From NCBI GenBank assembly GCA_027459645.1, contig DAIDHQ010000008.1, positions 1 to 64,000 of the forward strand: 64,000 nt of DNA, in the 5' to 3' direction. The position numbers and the translations under genes were made by a program. The stretch's first letter is position 1; every line of letters begins with the position of its first letter. The DNA comes from Vulcanimicrobiota bacterium (lineage in GTDB: Bacteria; Vulcanimicrobiota; Vulcanimicrobiia; Vulcanimicrobiales; Vulcanimicrobiaceae). Below the pieces are notes generated by a model. It worked only from the letters and a program-made list of their open reading frames with translations. It had not been told where the DNA came from and made no database searches. Shown one piece after another: positions 1 to 9,037 of the stretch.

Positions 1-39
1 ATATATGCAACTCGAAGGACTCAACGCGATCAGCGACAA

Positions 40-225
40 TCAGGCCACGAGGCTGTCAGCGGTGATCACCGACTGATCGCCCACTTCGCCGAGCCGCGGC
101 TCATACACCACGCGCTGGGACACGATCCGCGAGAGGTACCGGCTCACATAGATCGGGACACGAGCGCGTTTCTTTTCATGCCGGACGCGGTCGATCTGTC
201 CGTCTTTTGAAAGCGTACGGGGTAT
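40..225 (-). CDS. Possible short ORF or gene fragment
   Basis: An open frame of about 61 codons reads from just after a TGA (226-228) to a TGA at 40-42 on the minus strand. Its codons mostly end in G or C, as in real genes here, and the product is basic at the N-terminus (KKRARVPIYV around residues 19-28). It has no ATG, GTG or TTG near its beginning; the first codon after the upstream stop is ATA. I recognise no family. It may be a decayed remnant, an ATA-started gene, or chance. The rest of 1-298 shows nothing else I can support. Confidence 0.25.
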   Translation of the reverse strand: MPRTLSKDGQIDRVRHEKKRARVPIYVSRYLSRIVSQRVVYEPRLGEVGDQSVITADSLVA

Positions 226-298
226 TCACTCAAGCCCATTCAACTTCCGGCGCATTGGCCCGCCTACGGGTTCTACGCCATCCAACCGGAACGAAAAA

Positions 299-595
299 CT
301 ACAGGGCTTTAACGCGGTAGAATGGTCGTGATCCGTTGTCTATATTCGCGCACGGATCCGGAAGGGCGCTATCTTTCACTGCGCGCTTTGAGAGCTTCTT
401 GTAAATACGCATCTTTGTGGCTTCGTCGCTGGCCTTGAGCGAGATCGCTAGATCCTGGCTATCAATGTCCTTGAACAGGCGCTGTATTACCCAGTCTGCC
501 AGATCGACGACATTTTCGAATGTGAAGGCGGCGCTGGTGTCAGGCGACATCCATTTAACCATTCTTGGTGTTCGGTGTCGTTCCGCCTGCGTCAT
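299..595 (-). CDS. Small protein with FliG C-domain-like segment
   Basis: The 98-residue product contains a stretch (about residues 24-74) that reads like the start of the FliG C-terminal domain: FTFENVV, then a V-IQRLFKDIDSQDLA block, then LKASDE and KKLSKRA. Flagellar FliG proteins have the order F-VFEDIV, IQR-LREVD--DLA, LKGASEE, MSKRAAE. FliG is the rotor switch protein and is about 330 residues, so this is at most a fragment or a stand-alone domain. It lacks the charged torque helix that follows in FliG. No other flagellar gene is in the window. A later start at Met12 or Met16 is possible. Its codons look more A/T-rich than the neighbours, which hints at transfer or decay. Confidence 0.5.
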   Translation of the reverse strand: MTQAERHRTPRMVKWMSPDTSAAFTFENVVDLADWVIQRLFKDIDSQDLAISLKASDEATKMRIYKKLSKRAVKDSALPDPCANIDNGSRPFYRVKAL

Positions 596-612
596 ATATT
601 ATGTAGCGTAGC

Positions 613-648
613 AAAAAAAAGGCCGGCGGGATTGCCCGCCGGCCTTTT
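613..648. terminator. Bidirectional rho-independent terminator
   Basis: A perfect 10-bp GC stem (621-630 with 635-644) closes a 4-nt loop. It is flanked by eight A on the left and by TTTT on the right, so a U-run follows the hairpin on both strands. On the minus strand it lies 43 nt beyond the nrdJ stop and ends that transcript before the small FliG-like gene. Confidence 0.9.
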
Positions 649-690
649 CTTTTTGTCTCGCTATTGCGTTAGCGCTTTAGCTTTAGCTAC

Positions 691-3600
691 TCAGCTACAT
701 CCTGACGTCGAGCCGCAGTTGTCGCACTTCTCACATGCGCCGTTGCGGACCATCGTGAGCTGTCCGCATTCGCCGCAAGCGTTACCGGTGTAGCCTTTGG
801 CTTTCGCTGCGTTCACCGCTTCGGTTTTGGACATCGTTGCCGTCGCCGTTTGCACACTGGGCGAAGATGTGGAAACGCTGCCGGCGGACGTACGTGGTGG
901 CGGAGCGACCGTCGCGGCGCTGCCCTGCGGGTCTGAGCCAGGCCGCAGGTGCGTCGAGACGGGATGGAACTGCTCCGCCACCCCAACCGGACGTACGTTG
1001 GTCGGACCGCTCTCCTCGGCGACGAAATCTTCGTCGTTTGCCTCGACGCCCATCGCATCCATCTCCATCGACGGCTGCACGTGCGCGAGATCGTAACGCC
1101 CCAGATAGCTCACCGCGAGCTCGCGGAAGATATAGTCGAGCAACGATGTCGCCATCTTGATGTTTTGATGGCCGACGACGGGGCCGTTGGGTTCGAAGCG
1201 CGTGAAGGTAAATGCCTCCACGTACTCTTCCAGCGGCACGCCGTGCTGCAACCCGAGACTGACGGCGATCGCGAAGTTGTTCATCAGCGAACGGAACGCG
1301 GCGCCTTCCTTGTGCATGTCGATGAAGATCTCACCGAGCTGCCCGTTGTCGTATTCGCCCGTACGAAGGTAGACTTTGTGGCCGCCGATGATCGCCTTTT
1401 GCGTGTAACCGCTGCGGCGTTCCGGCATGCGCCGGCGCTTGGCGATATAGCGGTAGACGATCTTCTCGGCGATCTGCAGCGGCTGCTGGAAGGGCGCTTG
1501 CGTCTCTTCCTCGGCTTCGACGTCGCCGCCCAGATCGTAGCTTGCGGCGAGCGGCTGCGAGAGCTTCGATCCGTCGCGATAGAGCGCCACCGCTTTGATC
1601 ATGCGCTCCCAGCTATAGCGATAGGCTTCCTTGACGTCGGCGATCGACGCCGTTTGCGGAAGATTGATCGTCTTCGAAATCGCTCCGCTGACGAACGGCT
1701 GCGCGGCCGCCATCATATCGACGTGCGCGAGCGGGCGGATGTAGCGCGTACCGTACTTACCGCACGGCGTCGCGCAGTCGAAGACCGCCAAATGCTCGTC
1801 TTTGAGGTACGGCGCGCCCTCGACGGTCATTCGGCCGCAAATGTGCGCCGACGCCTCCTCGATCTGTTGCGTGGTAAAGCCGAGGCCATCACGCAGCAAC
1901 GAGAAGTTCCAATCGTTGAGTTGCTCGTCGCTCAGGCCGAGCTGTTCTCTGCAGAACTCTTCGCCCAGCACGAATTTATTGAAGACGAAGGGCAGCTCAA
2001 ACGCTCCCGGCAGCGCAGCCTCCACGCGCGCAAGTGCCTCGTCGTCGAAGCCCTTCGCCTTCAACGTCGCACGGTTGATGTGCGGCGACTCGATCAGCGT
2101 ACCTGTACCCTTCGCGTACACCTCAATTGCATCGATTTGGTCTTGCGAATACCCCAGGCGATGCAACGCTGCATCGACCGACTGATTGACGATCTTGAAA
2201 TAGCCGCCGCCGGCCAACTTCTTGAACTTCACGAGCGCGAAGTCCGGTTCGATGCCCGTCGTGTCGCAGTCCATCACTAGGCCGATCGTGCCCGTCGGAG
2301 CGATCACGACTGTTTGCGCGTTGCGGAAGCCCGCAACTTCGCCGATCGAGAGCGCGTCGTCCCACATGCGGCGAGCCAGCGCCCACGTCTCTTGCGTGAA
2401 GAGCGTCGGTGCATACGTCACGGGTTTTACGCTCAAGCCTTCGTATTCGCCTAAGGTGCCATCGTAGGCGGCGTTGCGATGGTTGCGAATGACGCGCAGC
2501 ATCGGTTCGCGGTTCGCTTCAAAACGCGCGAACGGCCCCTGCTGTTGCGCCATCTCGGCCGACGTGCGATACGCGGCACCGGTCATCAGCGCGTTGATCG
2601 CGGCGCACCAGCCGTAGCCCTCTTCCGAGTCGTAGGGAAGGCCCATGCGCATCAGCAGCGTGCCGAGATTGGCATAACCGAGCCCAAGCGTGCGATAGCC
2701 GTGATTCTTTTCGGCGATCGCCTTCGACGGCATCTGGCCCATCGTCACCGAGATTTCGAGCGTCGTCGTCCAAATACGCGCGGCTTCAGCAAACCGCTGC
2801 GCATCGAATCCACCTTGGGGTGACTCGAAACGCACCAGGTTCAGCGACGCCAGATTGCAGTTGTGTGCAATCATACCTTCGGCTATGACGGAATGCGTGA
2901 CCGGTTCTGTGATGTCGTAAACCGTTTCCACGCCATCCGGCACGATAGAAGCGATCTTCGGTGTGCGCGGGTTCTTCTTCGCCGCATTGAACGGCATCGA
3001 GAGAATCTTGCGGGTCTTCTCGTCTTTTTCGGCAGAGCACGGAAACCCGACAATGGACAAGAACTTGCGTGCTTGCTGATTATAAAGATGCAGTTGCCCT
3101 TGCGGATTCTTGCGCCCTTCGGGATGCGTCCAAGTAATGCGGCCAGTCATGCCGAGATCGGAAAGAAGAAGCTGGACGGAGCGCAGGAGGTTCGGTGATG
3201 ACGACGCCAGCATCACTTCGCTTTCGCTCGCGCGATTGTCGTTGCGAATGCATCCGTCTGCCGAGAACAGTCCTTGCAGATAGGCCACTTTCAGATCGTT
3301 CGGGACATGATGAATTGCTTCCGGAACGTCTTTACTGAGCGCCGTGCCTTGCTTGAAGCCGTACCGGTTTTGTAGATGCGAAACCAAGGCGGTATTTGAC
3401 GACGTGGTCTGCATGACGCCGTTTCGCTTCTGAACCGAGACCGAGTTCTGACGAACGTCTACCGCTGTGCCCCCGACAACCGCGTTAGCTGCGACCTTGA
3501 GTTCGTTCAACCGAGCAGTCATCTCATAGGCGGTCTCTTTTTCGTGCTGGCCAAAGACGAGTGCTACCGTGTCTTTATTGAAAACGCCGTCGCCTGTGAG

Positions 3601-5409
3601 CCAACCCAGCATCTGCCAACGCTTCACGTCGCCCGCATCGGAGGTATAGGCGACATGATTCCCGCTTTCTCGAATTTGCACGCGGTCAACGCCAGGAACC
3701 AACTGATCCATGCGCTTCCACTCGCCGGTATCGAGCAAGAATTTATGATCGCCCGTCGCGCGGATTTCGCGACCATCTTTGAGCGTCATTTTCAGGACCA
3801 GCTTTTGGCCGACCTCAGTTACATACGCCGGACGATGGGCCGTCAGCCGGCGGTCATCGTGTTCGGCGTGGATATCGGTCGTGATGACGACCTTTTCTCC
3901 GCGCTGCTGCATTTCGAATAGTTCGTAAACCGTACGAAGCCCGTCCGGCGTGCTAATGCGCGTCTCGGGCGCAAAGCAAGCGGTATCGTCGATGAAGACA
4001 TATTCGCTGCACGGGTTCGTCGCGTTGATGCGATCGTCGTTGGAACACGTGTGCCACTCTTGGATCGTGTCGTCGAATTGCAGGCCTGGATCGGCGCACT
4101 GCCATGCGGCGAGACCGATTTGCTCCCATAGGTCCGCGGCTTTGATTTTTTTGACGACTTTGCCGGTCGTGCGCGCCGTGAGTTCCCAATCGTCGTTGCG
4201 ATCGAGTGCCGTGAAGAAGCTGTTCGCCAGGCGAACGGAGTTGTTCGAATTCTGCCCGGAAACGGTCGAGTACGCTTCGGAATCCCAGCCGGTGTCGAAC
4301 TGCTCGATCTGTAGCGCGGAATAGCCTTGACGCGCGTAATCCAACGCTTGTTGCGTCGCACCCGAGGGTACGCCGACGGAAAGCGCTTTGCGCACCGCAT
4401 CGCGCAGATGCGGATTGAGCGAGATATCCAAGCGCGCCGCTTCGGGCACGCGCGAGTCGTGCGCAGCGGCAAGAATGTTGTTGAGCTGCTCTTGCAGGAT
4501 GCGCGAACCGATGACGAGGTCGGCGACTTTGCGCTCTTCGCGGACCTTCCACGTGACGAATTCTTCGATGTCGGGGTGATCGGCGTTGAGCACGACCATC
4601 TTCGCGGCGCGACGCGTCGTGCCGCCCGATTTAATCGCACCTGCGGCGCGATCGAACACTTTGAGGAACGACATCAAGCCGCTCGAGGTACCGCCGCCCG
4701 TTAGCTTCTCACCGGAACCACGCAACTTAGAAAAGTTTGCGCCGGATCCGGAGCCGCCTTTGAAGATACGTGCTTCGCGCACGATGCCGTCAAAGATGCC
4801 GCCTTCGTTGACGAGATCGTCTTCAACGGAAAGGATGAAGCACGCCGAAACTTGCGGGTGCTCGAAGGCGTTCGCCGATTTTACGACCTCGTTCGTGCGC
4901 GGATCCACGAAATAGTGGCCCTGCGCGGGACCCGAAATGCCGTACGCCCAGTGCAAACCGGTGTTGAACCATTGCGGCGAGTTCGGGGCGCCGATTTGGC
5001 GCGCGAGCATCGCTGCCATCTCGTCGTGATAGACGAGCGCGTCTTCCTCGCTGTCGAAGTAGCCGTACTTCCAGCCCCAATAGGTCCAGCAGCCCGCCAG
5101 CCGGTTGAAGACCTGGCGCGAATCGCGCTCGGCCTCGAAGCTCGCGTCACCCGCAGCTTCCGAGCGCCAAAGCCACTCCGGCACGTCCGCTTCCTGAACA
5201 CGCACGGTCGAGGTCGGCACGCCGGCCTTGCGACAGTACTTCTGGGCCAGCACGTCGACCGCGACCTGGCTCCAGCCCTCGGGAACCATCACGTCTTTGG
5301 CTTCGAAAATCACCGAACCGTCGGGATTCACGATGCGCGAGGTGCGGGGCTCGAAGGTCAGGCCGGCGTAGGGGTCGCCGGGCGCGGAATAGAGGCGGCG
5401 AAACTTCAT
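691..5409 (-). CDS. nrdJ: Adenosylcobalamin-dependent ribonucleotide reductase (class II), intein-containing
   Basis: Reduces ribonucleotides to deoxyribonucleotides for DNA synthesis, using adenosylcobalamin to make the thiyl radical. The precursor is 1572 residues; removing the 373-residue intein (residues 478-850) leaves about 1199, the usual size of the long bacterial NrdJ type. The finger-loop motif NPCSEY carries the radical cysteine (Cys467), only 11 residues before the intein. [17 protein letters not shown] segment (substrate/loop region) precedes it. The C-terminus is a cysteine-rich ribbon ([13 protein letters not shown]) expected to shuttle reducing equivalents. The ATG start is preceded by AAGGAG at proper spacing. 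A candidate NrdR-box pair covers the promoter, and a strong terminator follows. cobC-cobT-cobS elsewhere in the window fit the B12 need. Confidence 0.95.
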   Translation of the reverse strand: MKFRRLYSAPGDPYAGLTFEPRTSRIVNPDGSVIFEAKDVMVPEGWSQVAVDVLAQKYCRKAGVPTSTVRVQEADVPEWLWRSEAAGDASFEAERDSRQVFNRLAGCWTYWGWKYGYFDSEEDALVYHDEMAAMLARQIGAPNSPQWFNTGLHWAYGISGPAQGHYFVDPRTNEVVKSANAFEHPQVSACFILSVEDDLVNEGGIFDGIVREARIFKGGSGSGANFSKLRGSGEKLTGGGTSSGLMSFLKVFDRAAGAIKSGGTTRRAAKMVVLNADHPDIEEFVTWKVREERKVADLVIGSRILQEQLNNILAAAHDSRVPEAARLDISLNPHLRDAVRKALSVGVPSGATQQALDYARQGYSALQIEQFDTGWDSEAYSTVSGQNSNNSVRLANSFFTALDRNDDWELTARTTGKVVKKIKAADLWEQIGLAAWQCADPGLQFDDTIQEWHTCSNDDRINATNPCSEYVFIDDTACFAPETRISTPDGLRTVYELFEMQQRGEKVVITTDIHAEHDDRRLTAHRPAYVTEVGQKLVLKMTLKDGREIRATGDHKFLLDTGEWKRMDQLVPGVDRVQIRESGNHVAYTSDAGDVKRWQMLGWLTGDGVFNKDTVALVFGQHEKETAYEMTARLNELKVAANAVVGGTAVDVRQNSVSVQKRNGVMQTTSSNTALVSHLQNRYGFKQGTALSKDVPEAIHHVPNDLKVAYLQGLFSADGCIRNDNRASESEVMLASSSPNLLRSVQLLLSDLGMTGRITWTHPEGRKNPQGQLHLYNQQARKFLSIVGFPCSAEKDEKTRKILSMPFNAAKKNPRTPKIASIVPDGVETVYDITEPVTHSVIAEGMIAHNCNLASLNLVRFESPQGGFDAQRFAEAARIWTTTLEISVTMGQMPSKAIAEKNHGYRTLGLGYANLGTLLMRMGLPYDSEEGYGWCAAINALMTGAAYRTSAEMAQQQGPFARFEANREPMLRVIRNHRNAAYDGTLGEYEGLSVKPVTYAPTLFTQETWALARRMWDDALSIGEVAGFRNAQTVVIAPTGTIGLVMDCDTTGIEPDFALVKFKKLAGGGYFKIVNQSVDAALHRLGYSQDQIDAIEVYAKGTGTLIESPHINRATLKAKGFDDEALARVEAALPGAFELPFVFNKFVLGEEFCREQLGLSDEQLNDWNFSLLRDGLGFTTQQIEEASAHICGRMTVEGAPYLKDEHLAVFDCATPCGKYGTRYIRPLAHVDMMAAAQPFVSGAISKTINLPQTASIADVKEAYRYSWERMIKAVALYRDGSKLSQPLAASYDLGGDVEAEEETQAPFQQPLQIAEKIVYRYIAKRRRMPERRSGYTQKAIIGGHKVYLRTGEYDNGQLGEIFIDMHKEGAAFRSLMNNFAIAVSLGLQHGVPLEEYVEAFTFTRFEPNGPVVGHQNIKMATSLLDYIFRELAVSYLGRYDLAHVQPSMEMDAMGVEANDEDFVAEESGPTNVRPVGVAEQFHPVSTHLRPGSDPQGSAATVAPPPRTSAGSVSTSSPSVQTATATMSKTEAVNAAKAKGYTGNACGECGQLTMVRNGACEKCDNCGSTSGCS
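2860..3978 (-). mobile_element. Intein with LAGLIDADG homing endonuclease inside NrdJ
   Basis: In-frame protein-splicing element of 373 residues. It begins with Cys1 (block [11 protein letters not shown]) directly after the extein sequence DDTA and ends His372-Asn373 followed by extein Cys, the canonical class 1 junction. Block B has T75-G-D-H78. Two dodecapeptide motifs, LGWLTGDGV (124-132) and LQGLFSADG (234-242), each keep the catalytic Asp (D130, D241), so the endonuclease may be active. Block F/G is [21 protein letters not shown]-like near the C-end. The segment appears more A/T-rich than the flanking extein DNA, consistent with a mobile origin. Inteins near this RNR active-site loop are known in other bacteria. 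Confidence 0.95.
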
Positions 5410-5480
5410 ACAGGCTGCTCCTTCAGGGAATACAAACCGAACACCTGTTCGCGTGCAGCATCCAGGTGAAAGTAGCGGGT

Positions 5481-5528
5481 GGGATACCTATTGTGTCACA
5501 GACCGACGATTAGCACAAGATATTGGGG
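5481..5528 (-). promoter_or_regulatory. nrdJ promoter with two candidate NrdR boxes
   Basis: Two 16-bp sites, 5481-5496 (right half TATTGTGT) and 5513-5528 (left half GCACAAGATATT), each resemble one or both halves of the NrdR consensus and start 32 bp apart, about three helical turns, the spacing usual for tandem NrdR boxes. On the minus strand a -35-like TTGTGC (5513-5518) and a -10-like CACAAT (5490-5495) are separated by 17 bp and lie inside the two boxes, about 80-105 nt upstream of the nrdJ ATG. Binding of NrdR-ATP would block the promoter. The nrdR gene is not in the window. Confidence 0.55.
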
Positions 5529-5668
5529 TTGCTCTCATCGACTCCTTGTGGTCAGGATGTGGATGACCCCAGATACCGGAGGACGGCCTGCGGATGGTCC
5601 GTATGGCTTGCGAGCGGCCTGTGGAGCGTTCCGAGGATACCGGGGATAAGCTTGGGAACGAGGTCCGC

Positions 5669-6154
5669 ATGTTCGGTCCCGACCGGTTCGTCACGCGCCT
5701 TGCCGACCTTCCCCACGAACACCTCGAGAAATTGGGGTTCCGCGGCCTCATCGTGGACCTGGACAACACCCTGATGGGCTTTCGCCAGACCGAGCTTTGC
5801 GAAGATCATCTGGCCTGGGTGGAACGCGCGCACGACCGCGGTTTTCGCATGGTCATGGTCTCGAACAACTTTACCGCGCGCGTGACGAGCATTGCCGAGC
5901 AGCTGCGCATTCCTTGCATTCCCAACGCGCTCAAACCGCTGCCGTTCGGCGTCATGCGCGCGATCGACATGCTGCAACTGCCGCGGGGCCAAATTGCGGT
6001 CGTGGGCGATCAGCTCTTCACCGACGTGCTCTCCGGCAAGCTCTGCGGACTCTATACGATTCTCACCGAGCCGATCGAAACCAAAGATTTTCCGATTACG
6101 AAGATCTTCCGGTTCTTCGAAAAATTGATGCTTCCGCAGCGGCCGGCCGGATGA
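5669..6154 (+). CDS. YqeG-family HAD IIIA-type phosphatase
   Basis: A 161-residue HAD-superfamily protein with the nucleophile motif as VDLDNTL (Asp nucleophile and acid) and later VVSNN (motif II) and GDQLFTD (motif III/IV). YqeG proteins have these in the same order and similar length, and in Bacillus yqeG also sits in an operon with aroE, as here. The stop overlaps the aroE start in an ATGA. I chose the ATG at 5669 because the family starts with a short F-PD motif (MFGPDRF) and GAGG precedes it; an earlier ATG at 5594 would add 25 residues without homology. Substrate is unknown. Confidence 0.85.
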   Translation: MFGPDRFVTRLADLPHEHLEKLGFRGLIVDLDNTLMGFRQTELCEDHLAWVERAHDRGFRMVMVSNNFTARVTSIAEQLRIPCIPNALKPLPFGVMRAIDMLQLPRGQIAVVGDQLFTDVLSGKLCGLYTILTEPIETKDFPITKIFRFFEKLMLPQRPAG

Positions 6155-6894
6155 GACTCGCGGTTATCGGCGATCCGGTCGACCACAGCCGCAGTCCGGA
6201 GATTCATCGCCGGCTGCTGCGCGAAGCGGAGATCGACGGCAGCTACGTGGCGATTCGTGTTCCGAAATCGAACGCCATTAGCGTCGTGCGCCGCATGCGA
6301 ATGGACGGCTATACCGGCTGTAACGTCACGTATCCGCTGAAAGAAGAAGCAATACACGCATGCGATCGTCTGACCGATGAAGCGGAGCGTGCCCAAGCGG
6401 TCAACACGATTCTCTTCGGACGCGAGATCGTCGGACACAACACCGACGGCATCGGCGCGCGCACCGCGCTCGAGACGTTACTCGATGAATCGATTTCGCT
6501 GCGGCGGATCGGCGTGCTCGGCTATGGAGCGACGGCGCGGGCCATCCTCGCGCAGTTCGAAGAGAACGACGCGTATCTGTACCTGTGGGGACGCGACGCG
6601 GAAAAGGTTGAGGCCGCTTGCAAACGCTACGAAGCCAAACCGTGGCCCTACGACAATCCGCCGGAGATCGTGATTAGCACGCTGCCGCCCGAGGTTCGCT
6701 TCGAACCGCCCCTGCTGGAAGCACTCATCGGCGCCGATCTCGTCATGGATTGCAACTACGGCACGCGCTCGACGCTCAACCGGCAGTTGGACCGCGAAAT
6801 CGTCACCGGCGACGCGATGCTCGAGGCCCAGGCGCAAGCCTCTTTCGACTACTGGCTCGCGCACAGCGAACCACTGGACGAAAGCCCGATCTAA
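6151..6894 (+). CDS. aroE: Shikimate dehydrogenase
   Basis: NADPH-dependent reduction of 3-dehydroshikimate to shikimate, fourth step of the chorismate pathway. The 247-residue product starts with the substrate-binding AVIGDPVDHSRSPEIH motif, has GCNVTYPLKE with the catalytic Lys, then AVNTI and GHNTDGIGA, and a Rossmann part with GVLGYGATARA. The length is slightly below the usual 265-285. It overlaps the yqeG-like gene by 4 nt. The other late shikimate genes (aroC, aroK, aroB) are 35 kb away, so the pathway is split into at least two loci. Confidence 0.93.
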   Translation: MRLAVIGDPVDHSRSPEIHRRLLREAEIDGSYVAIRVPKSNAISVVRRMRMDGYTGCNVTYPLKEEAIHACDRLTDEAERAQAVNTILFGREIVGHNTDGIGARTALETLLDESISLRRIGVLGYGATARAILAQFEENDAYLYLWGRDAEKVEAACKRYEAKPWPYDNPPEIVISTLPPEVRFEPPLLEALIGADLVMDCNYGTRSTLNRQLDREIVTGDAMLEAQAQASFDYWLAHSEPLDESPI

Positions 6895-6907
6895 CTCGCG
6901 CGGGGCC

Positions 6908-6956
6908 TTGACAGGGCAGTCGCTTGCCACTAATGTACTAATCAGGTAGTACATTA
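6908..6956 (+). promoter_or_regulatory. Sigma-70 promoter overlapped by a perfect GntR operator
   Basis: A consensus -35 TTGACA (6908-6913), a 17-bp spacer and a -10 TAATGT (6931-6936) precede the gntR gene. A perfect 10-bp inverted repeat, TAATGTACTA (6931-6940) and TAGTACATTA (6947-6956) with a 6-bp spacer, begins exactly at the -10 box and covers the expected transcription start. This is the geometry of a repressor operator and predicts autoregulation of the gntR-ABC transporter operon. Confidence 0.85.
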
Positions 6957-6966
6957 ATGATGCGAT

Positions 6967-7380
6967 ATGCCACTCCTAGTTCATATTGACCCCGGCAGCG
7001 GGATGCCCGTCTATCTGCAGATCGTCGATCAGGTCCGCCGAGCGGTGGCCATCGGCGTCCTACAGCCCGGCGAGCAGCTCCCGACGGTGAAGCAGCTCTC
7101 GAGCGAGCTGGTCGTCAATCCGGCGACCGTCTCCCGAGCTCTACGCGAGCTCGAACACCTCGAGATCGTGCAGTCCTATCCCGGTCGCGGCGCTTTCGTC
7201 CGCAACGATGCCAGCATCGGCGTCGCCAAGACCGGGGCCCGCGACGTCGTTCGCAGCTCGGTGGACGCGGCGATCCGCGAAGCACGTTCGCTCGGCGTCG
7301 CCGAGCACGACGTGCAACGCCTCTTCGTTGAGGCGCTCCACGAATGGTACCGAAGCAATGGAAAGAGCGAGGAAGCGTGA
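6967..7380 (+). CDS. GntR-family transcriptional regulator, YtrA subfamily
   Basis: A 137-residue repressor. The N-terminal winged helix-turn-helix (about residues 8-80) has the GntR hallmarks PVYLQIVDQVRRA, LQPGEQLPTVKQLS, VNPATVSRALRELE and GRGAFV. The short C-terminal helical tail (about 55 residues) is the mark of the YtrA type, which typically controls a neighbouring ABC exporter. The next two genes are such a transporter and overlap or nearly overlap this one. A perfect palindrome lies over its own promoter. No clear Shine-Dalgarno is seen before the ATG, so the leader is short (about 24 nt). Confidence 0.9.
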   Translation: MPLLVHIDPGSGMPVYLQIVDQVRRAVAIGVLQPGEQLPTVKQLSSELVVNPATVSRALRELEHLEIVQSYPGRGAFVRNDASIGVAKTGARDVVRSSVDAAIREARSLGVAEHDVQRLFVEALHEWYRSNGKSEEA

Positions 7381-8261
7381 TACCGCTACAGATTTCTCAC
7401 CTCACGAAGCGATATGGCTCGCATCTCGCGCTCGACGATCTGTCGTTGCGCATCGAGAAGGGCACGGTCTTCGGATTACTCGGGCGTAACGGCGCGGGTA
7501 AGACGACCGCGATCGCGTCTATGCTCGGCTTGACGCACAAGACCTCCGGCGACGTGCAGTTCTTCGGCGAGCCGCTCTCGCCGCGCGTGTTCGACCGCGT
7601 CGCCTACGTGCCCGAGATCAATGCGCTCGATACGTGGATGACGCCGCTGCAGCACATGGAATTTCGCCGCCGCGCGTTCTCGCGCTTCGACGTCGCGTTC
7701 ATGCACGCGTTGATGGATCGTTTCGAAATCGACCCCGCGCGCGCGCTCCGCAAGCGTTCCAAAGGTCAGCGGCAAGCGGTCGCACTCGCGCTCGCTTTCG
7801 CGCAGCGGCCGGATCTGATGATCCTGGACGAACCCGCCTCCGGTCTCGACCCCGTCTTACAGCGGCGATTGCTCGATGCGGTCGTCTCGGCTGCAGCCGA
7901 CGGAACCACGATCGTCTTTTCGTCGCACCACATCGGACAGGTGGAGCAAGCCGCCGAGCGCATCGGCGTGATCGACAAAGGCCGGCTCGTGCTCGAAGCG
8001 GATGTCGACGATTTGCGTTCTCGGCGCCGGCTTGTCGAAGCGTACTTCCAAACGCTGCCCGATCTTGCGCCGGTCCGCGAACGCTTTACCTCGCCGATCG
8101 AAGTCGACGGCACGCTCGTGCGCGTCTACGCAAACGGCGACGCGCCGGAAGTGGAAGCCGCATTGCGCGCGCTGTCGCCCGTCACGGTGGCAGAGCGAAA
8201 CATGAACTTGGAACAAATCTTCTTTTCCGCGATCGGTGCATCGAAGGAGTACACCGCATGA
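7377..8261 (+). CDS. ABC transporter ATP-binding protein
   Basis: Energises the adjacent permease. The 294-residue protein has Walker A GRNGAGKT, a signature-like RSKGQRQA, Walker B LMILDEPASGLD and an H-loop FSSHH. The start is GTG at 7377, overlapping the gntR stop as GTGA and preceded by GAGGAAGC; an upstream ATG at 7344 would run into the regulator frame without homology. The C-terminal about 80 residues are a typical accessory region of YtrB-like export ATPases. The substrate cannot be read from sequence; YtrA-linked systems often respond to cell-wall-active compounds. Confidence 0.92.
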   Translation: MIPLQISHLTKRYGSHLALDDLSLRIEKGTVFGLLGRNGAGKTTAIASMLGLTHKTSGDVQFFGEPLSPRVFDRVAYVPEINALDTWMTPLQHMEFRRRAFSRFDVAFMHALMDRFEIDPARALRKRSKGQRQAVALALAFAQRPDLMILDEPASGLDPVLQRRLLDAVVSAAADGTTIVFSSHHIGQVEQAAERIGVIDKGRLVLEADVDDLRSRRRLVEAYFQTLPDLAPVRERFTSPIEVDGTLVRVYANGDAPEVEAALRALSPVTVAERNMNLEQIFFSAIGASKEYTA

Positions 8262-9016
8262 TCTACCGTCAGTTTCTCGTGATGCGCAAGGCCGTCGGCA
8301 TCTACGTCGGCTCGTTTTTCGCACTGCTGTTTCTGTGGATGCTCTATGCGACGATCTCGTTCGGCCGCGACGGCACCAGCGGCCCCTTAACCGAACTATT
8401 GCCGATGGCAGGCTGGCTCACCGCGTTTTTCGGCGCGGCCTACGGCGCCGGACTTGGGAGCGGCGCGCGTGAAGCATCCCGCGTGCTGTGGGTCATGCCG
8501 GTTCCGCGATGGCGCTCGGCAATGGAAATCGTTGCGGTCGATCTTGCCGGGATGATCGTCTCGTTCTTCGGCCTCATCGCCGCCTTTGTCGCGTCGTTTG
8601 CGGTTCTCGCGCCGTTCCATCACGCCACGCTCGATATCACGTGGAGTCTCGATCCCGTCCGCACGATCATGTGGCTTGGTTTTGCTTTTGCGGTATATGG
8701 GTGGAGCGCCATGGCCGGCATGATCGTCCGACGCGTGCCGTACGTCGGTATCGCCGTCCTTCCGCTGTTTCTCTTTTGGGATTTCCTCGCAGACGGAGCG
8801 AACAGCTTCTCGGCATTCTTACGAACGATCATTGTCGCGAATCCGTTTTCGCTCGTGGCCTATTCTGATCTGCCGACAAACTCCCCACATTCGCTGCTCG
8901 TCCAACACCTGTCATGGCTGACGCCGCCCACGGTCGTCGAGCTACTCGCCGTGATTATCATCGCGACGGTCGGGCTCGCGACCGTGCTTTGGCAGCGAGC
9001 ACAGGTGCTCGCCTAG
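8258..9016 (+). CDS. ABC-2 type transporter permease
   Basis: The 252-residue membrane partner of the preceding ATPase. About six hydrophobic segments are visible (for example near residues 12-32, 45-70, 92-115, 135-155, 160-180 and 225-245). The ATG overlaps the ATPase stop (ATGA) and is preceded by GAAGGAG at about 8 nt. It is last in the gntR-ATPase-permease operon. The transported compound is unknown. Confidence 0.85.
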   Translation: MIYRQFLVMRKAVGIYVGSFFALLFLWMLYATISFGRDGTSGPLTELLPMAGWLTAFFGAAYGAGLGSGAREASRVLWVMPVPRWRSAMEIVAVDLAGMIVSFFGLIAAFVASFAVLAPFHHATLDITWSLDPVRTIMWLGFAFAVYGWSAMAGMIVRRVPYVGIAVLPLFLFWDFLADGANSFSAFLRTIIVANPFSLVAYSDLPTNSPHSLLVQHLSWLTPPTVVELLAVIIIATVGLATVLWQRAQVLA

Positions 9017-9037
9017 CGCCTCGCGTATCCGGTTCTC

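Noticed and set aside
949-2280. 443-codon plus-strand open frame
   Set aside because: It lies antisense inside nrdJ, whose motifs are clear; long antisense frames are common in high-GC genes.
5410-5668. B12 riboswitch upstream of nrdJ
   Set aside because: The leader is only about 75-120 nt and has no B12-box-like sequence; NrdR-like boxes explain it better. None is seen before cobC-cobT-cobS either, which lies inside an operon.
7634-8257. Upstream extension of the ABC permease frame
   Set aside because: It is an Arg-rich shadow of the ATPase gene; the permease starts at ATG 8258.
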